A DNA stretch of 64,000 bases from Alloscardovia omnicolens DSM 21503 (GCF_000420505.1 NZ_ATVB01000009.1:28307-92306); one strand, 5' to 3'. Counted from the stretch's first letter, positions 30,753 through 40,129 are shown. Made by a program: numbers and translations. The notes: generated by a model not told the origin, from the letters alone.

Positions 30753-30809
30753 GAGATTTCGTCAGAAATTTCGCGGGGAATTCCGCCAGAGATTTCAACA
30801 CGAGATTTC
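30753..30809 (+). repeat. Short repeats (GAGATTTC) in the importer mRNA leader
   Basis: GAGATTTC or GAAATTTC occurs at 30753, 30765, 30789 and 30802, spaced about 12-13 nt (one interval is double). It lies in the predicted untranslated leader before the permease start. In the permease frame it would encode RDF/RNF repeats. Confidence 0.4.
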
Positions 30810-30862
30810 ACGTTTCAGCAGTTCTTAAATGTTCCATATTTCTTAATGAGGAGGAGTGTCAG

Positions 30863-31795
30863 GTGAGTGCACAACGATCGCGTGCTACAGCTGCACAAAC
30901 ACGCATGAGTCATGTGCCTGTTAATCGTCATAAGGCAGACTGGCGTGGCTGGAAGTTTATGTGGCCTTTTGCGGCTGTTTTTGCTTTTGTTTTTATTATT
31001 CCTATTGCTTACGCCATTTATATTAGCTTTTATCAGCAGCGCCTGATTGGTGGTAACGTTTTTGTAGGAATAGATAATTATGCGCGTCTGTTTAAAGACC
31101 AGCAGTTCTGGGCAGCAGTTATGCGCGTAAGTCTATTTACTCTCGTGCAGGTTCCTATTATGTTGTTCTTGGCAGCTGCTTTGGCATTGGCGATTGACTC
31201 TATGAAGTTACATGGCACAAAGTTTTTCCGCATTGGAACTTTCTTGCCTTACGCAGTTCCTGCTGTGGTGTCTACCTTGATTTGGGGTTTTGCCTACGGT
31301 GCAAAATATGGTCTTGTGGGAAGTTTTAATTCCTTCTTTGATACGCATTTTGATGCTTTTGCTCCTAATATGTTGCTGGCATCCATCGGTAATATCGTCA
31401 CATGGGAATACACGGGCTATAACATGCTGATTTTCTACAGCTCCCTGTCAACTATTCCGCATTCGCTTTATGAGGCAGCCTCTATTGATGGAGCAAGTGA
31501 GTGGGCAATTGTGAAGTCTATTAAACTTCCTGAACTGCGCGGCTCCTTAGCTATTACTGTTATTTTCTCCATTATTGGTTCTTTCCAGCTGTTTAATGAA
31601 CCAAGCATTTTGCAGAACATGGTTCCAGGTAATGCGATTACCACGAACTTTACGCCAAATATGTATGCGTATAATTTGAGCTTCTCTGGTAACCAAAGTA
31701 ATTATGCGGCTGCAATGGCTATTGTGATGGCCATTATTACCATGGCGATTGCTTACGCAGTACAGCTGCGCAGTATGAAAGATCAGATGAAGTAG
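30863..31795 (+). CDS. Sugar ABC transporter permease (MalF/LacF type)
   Basis: First membrane subunit of a carbohydrate importer. It has about six transmembrane helices; the first is FMWPFAAVFAFVFIIPIAYAIYISFY. The EAA loop is YEAASIDGASEWAIVKSIKLPELRGSL, typical of the MalFG family. The chosen start is the GTG at 30863 because AGGAGG lies 8 bases upstream; the frame is open to an ATG at 30749, but that would add the repeat-encoded RDF stretch. Length 310 aa. Divergent from lacI-lacZ, so the likely substrate is lactose or a related galactoside (context inference). Confidence 0.88.
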   Translation: MSAQRSRATAAQTRMSHVPVNRHKADWRGWKFMWPFAAVFAFVFIIPIAYAIYISFYQQRLIGGNVFVGIDNYARLFKDQQFWAAVMRVSLFTLVQVPIMLFLAAALALAIDSMKLHGTKFFRIGTFLPYAVPAVVSTLIWGFAYGAKYGLVGSFNSFFDTHFDAFAPNMLLASIGNIVTWEYTGYNMLIFYSSLSTIPHSLYEAASIDGASEWAIVKSIKLPELRGSLAITVIFSIIGSFQLFNEPSILQNMVPGNAITTNFTPNMYAYNLSFSGNQSNYAAAMAIVMAIITMAIAYAVQLRSMKDQMK

Positions 31796-31807
31796 GACGG
31801 TGGAGCA

Positions 31808-32794
31808 ATGACAACAACAAGTTCAACAATGAGTCTTCGTCGGCGAGAACGTGCTGCTAAGAAAGCTGAAAAACTGCGTCAAAAGCGTGTTTTGGCAGAC
31901 GAGAAAGCTGAACGTAAACGCAGTGCTAAAGCAGGTTTTGCTAATGTTAACAATCCTCGACGCAGCATTACCTTAACGATCGTCAGTGCAATTTTCGCTA
32001 TCTACTGCCTTTTTCCGTTTGCATATTTATTGATTAATGCAACGAAAACGCAGCCAGATTTTAACTCCACTTTCGGTTTAGGGCCAGGGCATAGCTTTGC
32101 TTTGATTGATAATATTGTGGGCGTCTTTACTTATGGCGACGGCATTTTTACTCGCTGGCTACTCAATACCTTACTGTATGTGCTTGTGGGTGCTGGTGGA
32201 GCAACCTTGCTCGCGATTATGGGCGGTTATGCATTGGCTAAGTTCCGTTTTCCTGGACGTAAAGCTGTTTTTGCTATTATTATCGGCTCGATTTCTGTTC
32301 CAGGTATTGCTTTAGCTGTTCCGCAGTTCCTGCTCTTTGCCAAGTTAGGATTAACAAATACGCCATGGGCTATGTTGATTCCATCACTTATTTCGCCGTT
32401 TGGACTGTATTTGATGTGGATTTTCTCTGAGCAGTCTGTGCCAACTGAACTCTTAGAGGCAGCGCGTGTTGATGGTGCCAGTGAGTGGCATACTTTCTGG
32501 AAGATTTCCTTACCTCTGCTATCTCCAGGTATTGTTACTACGGCATTATTTACTATTGTTGCCACATGGAATAACTACTTCCTGCCAATGATTATGATTA
32601 AAGACCCGAACTGGTATCCATTAACCATTGGTTTGAACCAGTGGAAGAATCAGGCTGCAACATCGGGTGGTGTGCCTATTCAGCATCTGGTTATTACGGG
32701 ATCTTTGCTCACGATTATTCCTCTCGTTATCGCTTTCCTCTGCTTGCAAAAGTACTGGCAGTCCGGTTTGGCTGCAGGTGCTGTGAAGGAGTAA
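31808..32794 (+). CDS. Sugar ABC transporter permease (MalG/LacG type)
   Basis: Second membrane subunit of the carbohydrate importer. A basic cytosolic N-terminus of about 50 residues (LRRRERAAKKAEKLRQKR) precedes six helices beginning ITLTIVSAIFAIYCLFPFAYLL. The EAA loop is LLEAARVDGASEWHTFWKISLPLLSPGI. Helix segments such as LLYVLVGAGGATLLAIMGGYALAKFRFPGR are characteristic of MalG homologues. Length 328 aa; it starts 12 bp after the first permease. No ATPase gene is present in the locus, so a shared MsmK/MalK-like ATPase encoded elsewhere probably energises it. Confidence 0.92.
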   Translation: MTTTSSTMSLRRRERAAKKAEKLRQKRVLADEKAERKRSAKAGFANVNNPRRSITLTIVSAIFAIYCLFPFAYLLINATKTQPDFNSTFGLGPGHSFALIDNIVGVFTYGDGIFTRWLLNTLLYVLVGAGGATLLAIMGGYALAKFRFPGRKAVFAIIIGSISVPGIALAVPQFLLFAKLGLTNTPWAMLIPSLISPFGLYLMWIFSEQSVPTELLEAARVDGASEWHTFWKISLPLLSPGIVTTALFTIVATWNNYFLPMIMIKDPNWYPLTIGLNQWKNQAATSGGVPIQHLVITGSLLTIIPLVIAFLCLQKYWQSGLAAGAVKE

Positions 32795-32815
32795 GAAACT
32801 AAATCCTGTGTGTGA

Positions 32816-32847
32816 TGTGGCTGAGCTTCATGTAAGTCTCAGCCACA
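32816..32847 (+). terminator. Hairpin between the second permease and the binding-protein gene
   Basis: TGTGGCTGAG and CTCAGCCACA form a 10-bp stem with a 12-nt loop. There is no T run. It may attenuate or stabilise the permease mRNA, because the binding-protein gene has its own promoter. Confidence 0.45.
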
Positions 32848-32925
32848 CTGCTATGCGGAGGTAGTTGTGATGCTAGAGAAAGCATGACGACAATACATAA
32901 AATCAAAAAACGACACGAAATCAAA

Positions 32926-32959
32926 AATGTTTGCGTAAACATTTTAATAGTGGTATCGT
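32926..32959 (+). promoter_or_regulatory. Promoter with overlapping LacI-type operator for the binding-protein gene
   Basis: Operator: AATGTTTGCGTAAACATT (32926-32943), palindromic except at the two bases flanking the central CG. It covers the -35 box TTGCGT (32931-32936), which is followed by a 17-bp spacer and TATCGT (32954-32959). A repressor bound there would block RNA polymerase. The leader down to the ATG at 33098 is about 130 nt and contains a small GCAAGC/GCTTGC hairpin near 33014-33034. Confidence 0.65.
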
Positions 32960-33097
32960 GTACACTACGACGAAAATAACACAATGTTCTCGCTGTTCAC
33001 GGGGAGGTGTTACCGCAAGCAATGGAGGCTTGCACTCATGAATATGTAGAGGAAGAAAAATAGTGTTGTCGTTCTAATCATTGAGAAAGGACTCAAG

Positions 33098-34447
33098 ATG
33101 AAGTTAGGTAAGAAGCTTGTTGCTGTGCTGGGTGCAACAGCGATGTTGGGATCTGTTGCAGCATGCGGCTCACAATCTGGTAGCGCTAACAGCTCGGATT
33201 CTTCTGGTAAAACGACGTTAACTGTGTGGGCATGGGACTCCACCATGGGTCGCACTATTAAAGGCTTTGAAAAAGCTAATCCAAATATTAAAATCAAGCT
33301 GGTTAATGCTGGTACCTCAAAAGATCAGTACACTGCATTAAACAATGCTATGCAAGCTGGTTCTGGTGCTCCAGACTTGGCTCAGATTGAATACTATGCT
33401 CTTCCTGAGTACGTTATTCGCGGATATGTAGAAAACGTAGCAGATTTAGGTGCAAAAGATTTCAGTGACTTCTATACTCCAGGTACCTGGGCTTCTGTCA
33501 ATATTAACGACGGCGTATACGGTCTGCCAATGGATTCTGGTCCTATGGCTTGGTTCTACAATAAGGAAGTTTTCGATAAAGCAGGTGTAGACCCTACGCA
33601 GATTACTTCCTGGGATCAGTTCTACGAAGCGGCTAAGAAAGTGCGCGCAACCGGCTCTTATATTACATCTGATTCCGGCGATGCAGGTTTCTTTGATTCC
33701 ATGACTTGGCAAAACGGTGCAGTTCCATTTGAAACTTCAAAGGATGGAAAGACTGTATCTATTAAGCTGACCAGCAATCCAAAGGTAAAGGAATTCGAAG
33801 ATTGGTGGCAAAAGCTTATTGATGAAGACCTCATTGACACCAAGACTGCAGGATGGACTGATGATTGGAATAAGGGCTTAGATAACGGTTCTATTGCTTC
33901 TTTGCTTATTGGTGCATGGATGCCATACAATCTCTTGACTGGTGCTCCAAACGGTGATGGTAAGTGGCGCATTACCCAGATGCCGACTTCTGATGGTCAG
34001 CCAGCAGGTTCTGAATCTGGCGGATCGTCCTTAACAGTTATCAAGTCTGATGATAAGGCGAAGGTAGAAGCAGCATACAAGTATCTTGAATACGTTACCC
34101 ACAACAAGGATGGTGTAGCGGTACGTGTTGAAGGTGGTGCTTTCCCAGCAGATAACAACAGCTTGTCGTCTGAAGACTTCCTGAACCAAACCGCTATTAC
34201 CGATGCTGATGGTAAGGCTCATGAATACTTCGGCGGTCAGAAGTTTAATGAAGAACTTGCTAAGGCAGCAAAGAATGTGCGTGCAGGCTATAAGTTCCTA
34301 CCATTCGAAGTATATGCTCGCGGTAAGTTCGGCGACTTTGTTGGCAAGTCCTTCACTGGCGACCAGAAGCTCTCTGATGGTGTTAAAGATTGGCAGGCTG
34401 ATTTGGTCAGCTACGCACAGCAGCAGGGTTACACAGTAAAAGAATAA
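33098..34447 (+). CDS. Sugar ABC transporter substrate-binding lipoprotein (SBP family 1)
   Basis: Extracellular sugar-binding protein for the adjacent permeases. The signal peptide KKLVAVLGATAMLGSVAAC ends in a lipobox (VAAC-G). The mature protein shows family 1 features: TLTVWAWDSTMGRTIKGFEKANPNIKIKLVN, APDLAQIEYYALPEYVIRGYVENV, and GVYGLPMDSGPMAWFYNKEVFDKAGVDP. Length 449 aa. GAGAAAGGA precedes the ATG. It has its own operator-controlled promoter, which would allow the binding protein to be made in excess over the permeases. Lactose or galactoside is the likely ligand from context. Confidence 0.92.
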   Translation: MKLGKKLVAVLGATAMLGSVAACGSQSGSANSSDSSGKTTLTVWAWDSTMGRTIKGFEKANPNIKIKLVNAGTSKDQYTALNNAMQAGSGAPDLAQIEYYALPEYVIRGYVENVADLGAKDFSDFYTPGTWASVNINDGVYGLPMDSGPMAWFYNKEVFDKAGVDPTQITSWDQFYEAAKKVRATGSYITSDSGDAGFFDSMTWQNGAVPFETSKDGKTVSIKLTSNPKVKEFEDWWQKLIDEDLIDTKTAGWTDDWNKGLDNGSIASLLIGAWMPYNLLTGAPNGDGKWRITQMPTSDGQPAGSESGGSSLTVIKSDDKAKVEAAYKYLEYVTHNKDGVAVRVEGGAFPADNNSLSSEDFLNQTAITDADGKAHEYFGGQKFNEELAKAAKNVRAGYKFLPFEVYARGKFGDFVGKSFTGDQKLSDGVKDWQADLVSYAQQQGYTVKE

Positions 34448-34473
34448 AGTAATCTTCTTTTCTCCTCTCCACC

Positions 34474-34511
34474 CAACGCTTCCCACTTCATTCATACAGT
34501 GGGAAGCGTTG
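34474..34511 (+). terminator. Terminator after the sugar importer
   Basis: A perfect 14-bp stem (CAACGCTTCCCACT and its complement) has a 10-nt loop and a short CTTATA tail. It sits 26 bp after the binding-protein stop codon. Confidence 0.75.
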
Positions 34512-34558
34512 CTTATACAGAGCTGCAGCGCGGTGAGTTGAAGGTTGAGTAGGCGCTC

Positions 34559-34584
34559 TATAATGGGAACAGTTCATGCACGGC
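34559..34584 (+). promoter_or_regulatory. luxS promoter -10 box and conserved start-site sequence
   Basis: TATAAT (34559-34564) with TTGAAG 15 bp upstream. Eight bases downstream is TTCATGCACGGC, which recurs after the -10-like box at 25177. Confidence 0.5.
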
Positions 34585-34622
34585 GACTTTGCTTGTGCTC
34601 ATAAAGACATAGAGAGGTAGAT

Positions 34623-35117
34623 ATGACTGAATCAACTCCTGAAAATATGCCAGAAAGCTTCAGCCTTGATCACACTGCTGTGAAGGCTCCCTATGTGCGT
34701 TTGATTGACACGCAAAGCGGCCCACATGGTGACGTGATTTCTAACTATGATGTTCGCTTAGTGCAGCCTAATGAAAACGCTATTCCTACCGGTGGCTTGC
34801 ATACGATTGAACACACTATTGCCGTGAAGCTTCGTGAGCGCATTCCTGGCTATATTGATTGTTCTCCTTTTGGCTGCCGAACAGGCTTCCATCTGTTGGC
34901 GTGGGGTGAACATTCTGCGCAAGACGTTGCCCGCGCCGTGAAAGAATCTTTGGAATTTATTGCTTTTGAGGCACAGTGGGAAGATGTCCCTGCTACCACC
35001 ATCGAAACTTGCGGTAATTACAAAGATCATTCGTTGTTCACAGCTCGAGAGTGGTGCAAGCTTATTTTGAGCCAGGGCATTAGTTCCGATGCTTTCGAAC
35101 GTCGCGTAGTTGAGTAA
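34623..35117 (+). CDS. luxS: S-ribosylhomocysteine lyase
   Basis: Cleaves S-ribosylhomocysteine to homocysteine and DPD, the AI-2 precursor, in the activated methyl cycle. Zinc ligands His60 and His64 (HTIEH) and Cys130 ([10 protein letters not shown]) are present, as is the catalytic Cys85 in [11 protein letters not shown]. Length 164 aa is normal. GAGAGGTAG lies upstream of the ATG. Followed after 25 bp by alr. I do not see pfs or other methyl-cycle genes here. Confidence 0.96.
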   Translation: MTESTPENMPESFSLDHTAVKAPYVRLIDTQSGPHGDVISNYDVRLVQPNENAIPTGGLHTIEHTIAVKLRERIPGYIDCSPFGCRTGFHLLAWGEHSAQDVARAVKESLEFIAFEAQWEDVPATTIETCGNYKDHSLFTAREWCKLILSQGISSDAFERRVVE

Positions 35118-35142
35118 AACCATTTCATAAGAAGCTGAATAC

Positions 35143-36528
35143 ATGAGTTTAACTGCTGTTGATCTTCCCGAATTATCTGATGCTGGTCGCCACGTTTATA
35201 ATGCTACATTGCGTAAATATCCAGCTCAGGCTTTAGTGCGCCTCGATGTGCTGGCACATAATATGGCTCATATGGTGGAGATGACAGCTGAACATGCTCG
35301 CGTTGCTGGGGTAGAAGCCCCACAAATTATGGGTGTGGTTAAGGCAGATGCCTACGGGCACGGTTTAATTCCTTCTGCATTAGCAGCGCTCTCTGGCGGA
35401 GCTACATGGTTGGGAGTGGCTCAAGCTCGCGAAGCTTTAGCTTTACGTTGCGCGGGAATTGATAAGAGCAGAGCACATATTTTGTGTTGGATGTTCTCTG
35501 CTCTTAGTTCCCCTTTTGATGAGCTGATTGACAATAATATTGATATTGCTGTTGGTTCTGTGAGCGATATTGAAGCTGTGTGTGATGCTGCGAAGCATGT
35601 GCATAAAACGGCTCGCGTGCACGTGCAGATTGAAACAGGCTTTGGGCGCAACGGTTTTACCTCACAACAACTCAGTGAAGCTATGGTTGCTTTGCGCAAT
35701 GCACAACAGGCAGAACTGGTAGATGTTGTTGGAGTAATGAGTCATCTGGCAGTAGCAGATGCTCCTCAGGACGGGCAATCCCGCGACGTTACCGATATGC
35801 AGATTAATAATTTCAATGCCATGGTTGCGTCCATGAAGACAGAAGGTATTAATCCGCGCATTCGTCATCTTGCTAATACTGCAGCGACCTTAACCCGACC
35901 AGATATTTATTTCGAGCTGGTTCGTCCCGGCATTGGTTTATACGGTTATGAACCAGATAAAGCTATGGGCATGCCATCTGATTTTGGCTTGACTCCAGCC
36001 ATGACTCTTCAAGCCCAGCTTGGCACGATTAAAGATCTCCCGGCAGGACATGGTATCTCATACGGTCGCACCTATATTACGGAACAAGATACCAGCACAG
36101 CCGATATGCCTGTGGGTTATGCGGATGGTATTCATCGCAGTGCCTCTGGTTTTAATCCACTCGGATCTCAACGTACCTCCCATCGAGGCGGTCCGGTTGC
36201 TGTGCGTATGGCTGATGGCACAACAAAAGTCGTGCATATTGCTGGTCGCGTCTGCATGGATCAAGCTGTTTTAGATTTGCAGGGTAATGCTCAGGAGATG
36301 GGCGTAAGCGAAGGTGATACCGTTAAACTTTTTGGCCCTGGTCGAGGTGCTGTTTTCGGTGAACCAACAGCAGACGATTGGGCGCGTAGTGCAGACACTA
36401 TTAGTTATGAGATTTTCACTTGCCTACGCAACCGTATTCCACGTTTATACCTTGGAGCGCATGACGTGTTGAGTGAGTCTGACTGTGCTCTTATTGACCA
36501 CGAACTTCCAGAAAGAATTCTCTCATGA
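35143..36528 (+). CDS. alr: Alanine racemase
   Basis: PLP enzyme that interconverts L- and D-alanine for peptidoglycan. The PLP lysine is Lys67 in VVKADAYGHG. The barrel includes QIETGFGRNGFT, VGVMSHLAVAD and HLANTAATL, with the second catalytic Tyr in the C-terminal domain region HGISYGRTYI and RVCMDQAVLDL near the end. At 461 aa it is about 80-90 residues longer than typical alanine racemases. The extra is mainly an N-terminal segment before the barrel and a C-terminal tail, as in some bifidobacterial enzymes. AAGAAG precedes the ATG. dgt overlaps its stop codon (ATGA). Confidence 0.95.
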   Translation: MSLTAVDLPELSDAGRHVYNATLRKYPAQALVRLDVLAHNMAHMVEMTAEHARVAGVEAPQIMGVVKADAYGHGLIPSALAALSGGATWLGVAQAREALALRCAGIDKSRAHILCWMFSALSSPFDELIDNNIDIAVGSVSDIEAVCDAAKHVHKTARVHVQIETGFGRNGFTSQQLSEAMVALRNAQQAELVDVVGVMSHLAVADAPQDGQSRDVTDMQINNFNAMVASMKTEGINPRIRHLANTAATLTRPDIYFELVRPGIGLYGYEPDKAMGMPSDFGLTPAMTLQAQLGTIKDLPAGHGISYGRTYITEQDTSTADMPVGYADGIHRSASGFNPLGSQRTSHRGGPVAVRMADGTTKVVHIAGRVCMDQAVLDLQGNAQEMGVSEGDTVKLFGPGRGAVFGEPTADDWARSADTISYEIFTCLRNRIPRLYLGAHDVLSESDCALIDHELPERILS

Positions 36529-37796
36529 GTGTGCGCGAAGCGGGATACACGGATTACGATGAGCAGCGGTGGGCGCAGGAAAATTCCAAATCACGCAACC
36601 GCACAGCTTTTGAGCGGGATCGCGCTCGCTTAGTCCATTCCTCTGCTTTGCGCCGATTAGGAGCTAAAACCCAGGTTTTGGTGGCAGGAACTGATGATTT
36701 TGCTCGCACACGTTTAACACATACTTTGGAAGTAGCTCAGATAGGTCGTCAAATCGCTGAGATTTTTGGATGCAATCCCGATGTTGTTGATTGCGCATGC
36801 TTAGCCCATGATTTAGGGCATCCTCCTTTTGGGCATAACGGAGAAACCGTGCTTATGAATATTTCTCGTTCTATTGGCGGTTTTGAAGGCAATGCTCAAA
36901 CTTTCCGCTTGCTCACACGTTTAGAACCGAAAGTTTTTCATGCGGATGGTCGTTCAGCCGGCGTAAATCTTACACGAGCTGCTTTAGATGCTGCAACGAA
37001 ATATCCGTGGACGCATGAGCAGGGTCTGCATCATCCTGATGGTTCCAAAGGCAATAAGTTTTGCGTGTATGAAGACGATTTGCCTGTTTTTCAATGGCTT
37101 AAAGAAGGCAACGGAGCACCTGCTTTTGCTAAGCCTATGGAAGCCTACATTATGGATTTATCTGATGATATTGCTTACTCTGTGCATGACGTAGAAGATG
37201 CGATTGTTGGTCAATCTATTGAAGCTGCAGACCTACATGCGCACGACGTTATTGATGCTGTGGTTGAGTGTGTGCATAGTTGGTATGGCGATAAATGGTA
37301 TGGCGATAAACTTATTAATGCTTATGAACGCTTAAATATGGCTAAATTATTGCCATATAGTTTTGATTCCACACGCCGTGATTTAGCTATGCTTAAAAAT
37401 ATGACCTCAAATATTATTGGACGTTTTGCCAGTTCTGTAGAAGCAGAAACGCGCGCCACCTATGGTCAGGGGCATTTAACTCGATATAATGCTCAGGTTG
37501 TTATTCCTGAAGACACAGCGTATGAAATTGCTTTCTTAAAAGGCATTGCTGTTTTTGCTGTTATGGAGCCGAGAGAACATGAAAGTTTCCATCATACGCA
37601 ACAGGCAATTATTGAAGATCTTGTTGACGTGCTTATGTCGGGCGGTTCAGCACCTCATTCTATGTTGGAACCAGCTTTTGTAATGGATTGGCAAGAAGCT
37701 ACGAATGATGATGAACGTTTGCGTGTTGCTATTGATCAGGTAGCAAGTTTAACCGATAACTCTGCTATGAGTTTGCACAGTATTGTGTGTGCTTAA
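36525..37796 (+). CDS. dgt: dGTP triphosphohydrolase-like HD-domain protein
   Basis: Hydrolyses deoxynucleoside triphosphates to the nucleoside and tripolyphosphate. HD-domain metal ligands: His in RLTHTLEVAQIGR, HD in CLAHDLGHPPFGHNGE, and a distal Asp in MDLSDDIAYSVHDVEDA. SALRRLGAKTQV near the N-terminus is diagnostic of Dgt. Length 423 aa. It overlaps alr by 4 bp, so the two are translationally coupled. A perfect 15-bp tandem duplication at 37281-37310 encodes WYGDKWYGDK. dgt is next to dnaG in many actinobacteria; here about 6.2 kb separates them. Confidence 0.93.
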   Translation: MSVREAGYTDYDEQRWAQENSKSRNRTAFERDRARLVHSSALRRLGAKTQVLVAGTDDFARTRLTHTLEVAQIGRQIAEIFGCNPDVVDCACLAHDLGHPPFGHNGETVLMNISRSIGGFEGNAQTFRLLTRLEPKVFHADGRSAGVNLTRAALDAATKYPWTHEQGLHHPDGSKGNKFCVYEDDLPVFQWLKEGNGAPAFAKPMEAYIMDLSDDIAYSVHDVEDAIVGQSIEAADLHAHDVIDAVVECVHSWYGDKWYGDKLINAYERLNMAKLLPYSFDSTRRDLAMLKNMTSNIIGRFASSVEAETRATYGQGHLTRYNAQVVIPEDTAYEIAFLKGIAVFAVMEPREHESFHHTQQAIIEDLVDVLMSGGSAPHSMLEPAFVMDWQEATNDDERLRVAIDQVASLTDNSAMSLHSIVCA

Positions 37797-37829
37797 ACTG
37801 TGGCTGGGGTTTCCCCAGCCACAGTTTAT
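37796..37829. terminator. Bidirectional terminator between dgt and icd
   Basis: A perfect 14-bp stem (AACTGTGGCTGGGG and its complement) with a TTT loop spans 37796-37826, directly after the dgt stop codon. It is followed by TATTTA. Shared by two convergent genes. Confidence 0.85.
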
Positions 37830-39005
37830 TTACAGGTGAGAAATGACTGCGTGAGCAAAATCAGTTGTGCTCAAAGGAGTGCGGTCTGCACCTGCTAAAT
37901 CAACCGTAAACTGACCTGCAGCAAAAGCTTGAGCCATAGCTTGGCGAATCGCATCAGCTACCTCATTCCAGCCGATGTAATCAAACATCATGCAGCCTGA
38001 AAGTAGAAGAGACGATGGATTAGCCATATTCTTACCAGCAATGTCAGGAGCAGTGCCATGTGTTGCTTCAAAAATTGCGTGACCAGTTACATAGTTAATA
38101 TTTGCGCCAGGGGAGATGCCAATACCGCCTACTTGAGCAGCCAAAGCGTCACTGGCATAATCACCGTTCAAATTGGTTAGTGCTACCACGTCAAAACGTT
38201 CTGGTCGCAGCAAAATTTGCTGTAAGAAGTTATCGGCAATAATATCGTTAATCTCTAACGAACCATTAGCAAGCTGATCAGCATACTCACGCTGAGCAAG
38301 CTCATAACCCCACTTACGGAAACCGCCTTCAGTAAACTTTTGAATATTGCCCTTATGCACAAGAGTTACATGCTTGAGACCGTGGGAAAGAGCGTACTCA
38401 ATAGCCGCACGGATTAAACGTTCCGAACCTTCACGAGAAATTGGTTTAATACCAATACTGCTCGTTTCAGGGAAGCGAATTTTCGACACCTTCATCGTGG
38501 TCTGCAAGAAATCGATAACGCGCTGAACATCTTCACTGTCAGCATCCCACTCAATACCGGCGTAAATATCTTCTGTATTTTCACGGAAAATAGTTATATC
38601 CGTACGCTCTGGATGCTTTACAGGGCTTTCAATACCTTCGAAGTAGCGTACAGGGCGAACGCATGCATACAAATCAAGTTCTTGACGCAACGCCACATTG
38701 AGGGAACGGATACCTTCGCCCACAGGAGTTTCTAATGGGCCTTTAATAGCTACGAGATGCTCGGTAATCGCATCAATAGTTTCAGCTGGCAAACTCATTC
38801 CCCGCGAGGCAAAAGCTTCTTTGCCAGCCAAAACTTTCAACCAGTCAACCTGGTGCTCGCCATTGTAGACCTTCTTTACAGCAGCATCGAAAACATGCTG
38901 TGCGCTCGACCAAATATCTTGACCTATACCATCTCCTACAATAAATGGAAGGGTCGGGGTATTTGGCACATCTAAGTGGCCGTCAATCATGCGAATCTGA
39001 GTCAC
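37830..39005 (-). CDS. icd: Isocitrate dehydrogenase, probably NAD-dependent
   Basis: Oxidatively decarboxylates isocitrate to 2-oxoglutarate. The type I IDH fold shows [30 protein letters not shown] (isocitrate site), [15 protein letters not shown] and [19 protein letters not shown]. At the coenzyme site it has [19 protein letters not shown] enzymes such as E. coli Icd have Lys344-Tyr345 and Val351 there, whereas this has Asp-Ile and Ala. The segment aligned with Tyr391/Arg395 reads TVDLAG and lacks both. These are the changes known to favour NAD. Length 391 aa. The start is a GTG with AAAGAGG upstream, 2 bp after gltA. Last gene of the acn-gltA-icd operon. Confidence 0.93.
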   Translation of the reverse strand: MTQIRMIDGHLDVPNTPTLPFIVGDGIGQDIWSSAQHVFDAAVKKVYNGEHQVDWLKVLAGKEAFASRGMSLPAETIDAITEHLVAIKGPLETPVGEGIRSLNVALRQELDLYACVRPVRYFEGIESPVKHPERTDITIFRENTEDIYAGIEWDADSEDVQRVIDFLQTTMKVSKIRFPETSSIGIKPISREGSERLIRAAIEYALSHGLKHVTLVHKGNIQKFTEGGFRKWGYELAQREYADQLANGSLEINDIIADNFLQQILLRPERFDVVALTNLNGDYASDALAAQVGGIGISPGANINYVTGHAIFEATHGTAPDIAGKNMANPSSLLLSGCMMFDYIGWNEVADAIRQAMAQAFAAGQFTVDLAGADRTPLSTTDFAHAVISHL

Positions 39006-39007
39006 TT

Positions 39008-40129
39008 TTACCTCTTTCCCATAGGAATATATTCGAGATTTATAGCCCCCGCATATTGCGAACGTGGGCGGATAAGTTTATTATTCTTCTGCTGTTCTTG
39101 AATATGTGCAATCCAACCAGATACGCGGCTCATAGCAAAAATCAGCGTGAAAATATCGCGGTCAATACCCAAAACGTGATATACGGTAGCAGAGTAGAAA
39201 TCAACGTTAGGAATTAATCCCTTCGTATGTTTCATGTAATCTTCAATCTCTAAAGATAACTGATACCAGATTTCGTTATCCGTACCCGCCGTAAGCTGCT
39301 CAGCCATCGTGCGTAAATACTTTTCGCGCGGATCTTGCGTCTTGTATACGCGATGGCCAAAGCCCATAATCTTTTCTTTGGTATCTAACTTCTTTTGCAG
39401 ATACGAGGTAACGTCTCCATGCTCGCGAATTTCAGTGAGCATCTCAAAAACGCGCTCATTAGCGCCACCGTGTAAAGGTCCTTTCAGTGTGGCAATAGCA
39501 GTGGTTACGCAAGAATAAATATCGCTCAGAGTAGATGCGCATACGCGGGCGGCGAAAGTAGAAGCATTCAGCTCATGGTCAGCATGCAAAACCAAAGCTT
39601 TATTTAATGCTTCTTCCTGCAAAGGTGTTGGTTCTTCGCCTGTAAGCATATAGAGGAAGTTAGCCGCAAACCCCAAATCTGTGCGCGGTGCAATAGGAGT
39701 GAGACCTTGACGCAGACGTGCAAAAGTAGAAATAATCGTTGGGATTTTAGCCATCAGTTGGATGCTTTGACCGTAGCGAGCTTCTACAGAAGTATCTTCT
39801 GCCTGAACGTTATACACACCCAAAAGGCTGACGGTAGAGCGCAAAACACTCATAGGATGCAAATGACGACGCGACTGAATCAGAATACATTGCTCCACAG
39901 CATCCGAGATTTCATAGTTAGCTTTCAGCTCGCTGACAAAATGCTTATATTCAATCTGCGTAGGCAAATGCAGATTCCATAGCAAATAAATAACTTCTTC
40001 GAAGCTGGCGTTATTATCCATCAGCTCGGAGATATTATAGCCTGCATAAGAGAGTTGATCGTCAATAATGGAACTAATACGTGTTTGGCATGCAATCATG
40101 TCTTTCAGGCCGTTCACATCATTAGTCAT
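39008..40129 (-). CDS. gltA: Citrate synthase
   Basis: Condenses oxaloacetate and acetyl-CoA to citrate. Short Gram-positive type of 373 aa without the N-terminal extension of E. coli GltA. Active-site His in [13 protein letters not shown] and in [15 protein letters not shown], Asp in [15 protein letters not shown], and [14 protein letters not shown] in the middle. The N-terminus [31 protein letters not shown] resembles streptococcal and lactococcal enzymes. Its ATG overlaps the end of acn by 8 bp, with AGGAG inside acn. icd follows after 2 bp. Confidence 0.95.
   Translation of the reverse strand: MTNDVNGLKDMIACQTRISSIIDDQLSYAGYNISELMDNNASFEEVIYLLWNLHLPTQIEYKHFVSELKANYEISDAVEQCILIQSRRHLHPMSVLRSTVSLLGVYNVQAEDTSVEARYGQSIQLMAKIPTIISTFARLRQGLTPIAPRTDLGFAANFLYMLTGEEPTPLQEEALNKALVLHADHELNASTFAARVCASTLSDIYSCVTTAIATLKGPLHGGANERVFEMLTEIREHGDVTSYLQKKLDTKEKIMGFGHRVYKTQDPREKYLRTMAEQLTAGTDNEIWYQLSLEIEDYMKHTKGLIPNVDFYSATVYHVLGIDRDIFTLIFAMSRVSGWIAHIQEQQKNNKLIRPRSQYAGAINLEYIPMGKR

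Noticed and set aside
33023..33061. 13-codon ORF (MEACTHEYVEEEK) in the leader of the sugar-binding-protein gene
   Set aside because: The GGGGAGGTG upstream is too far away (about 15 nt), the ORF overlaps a small hairpin, and no attenuation layout is visible.
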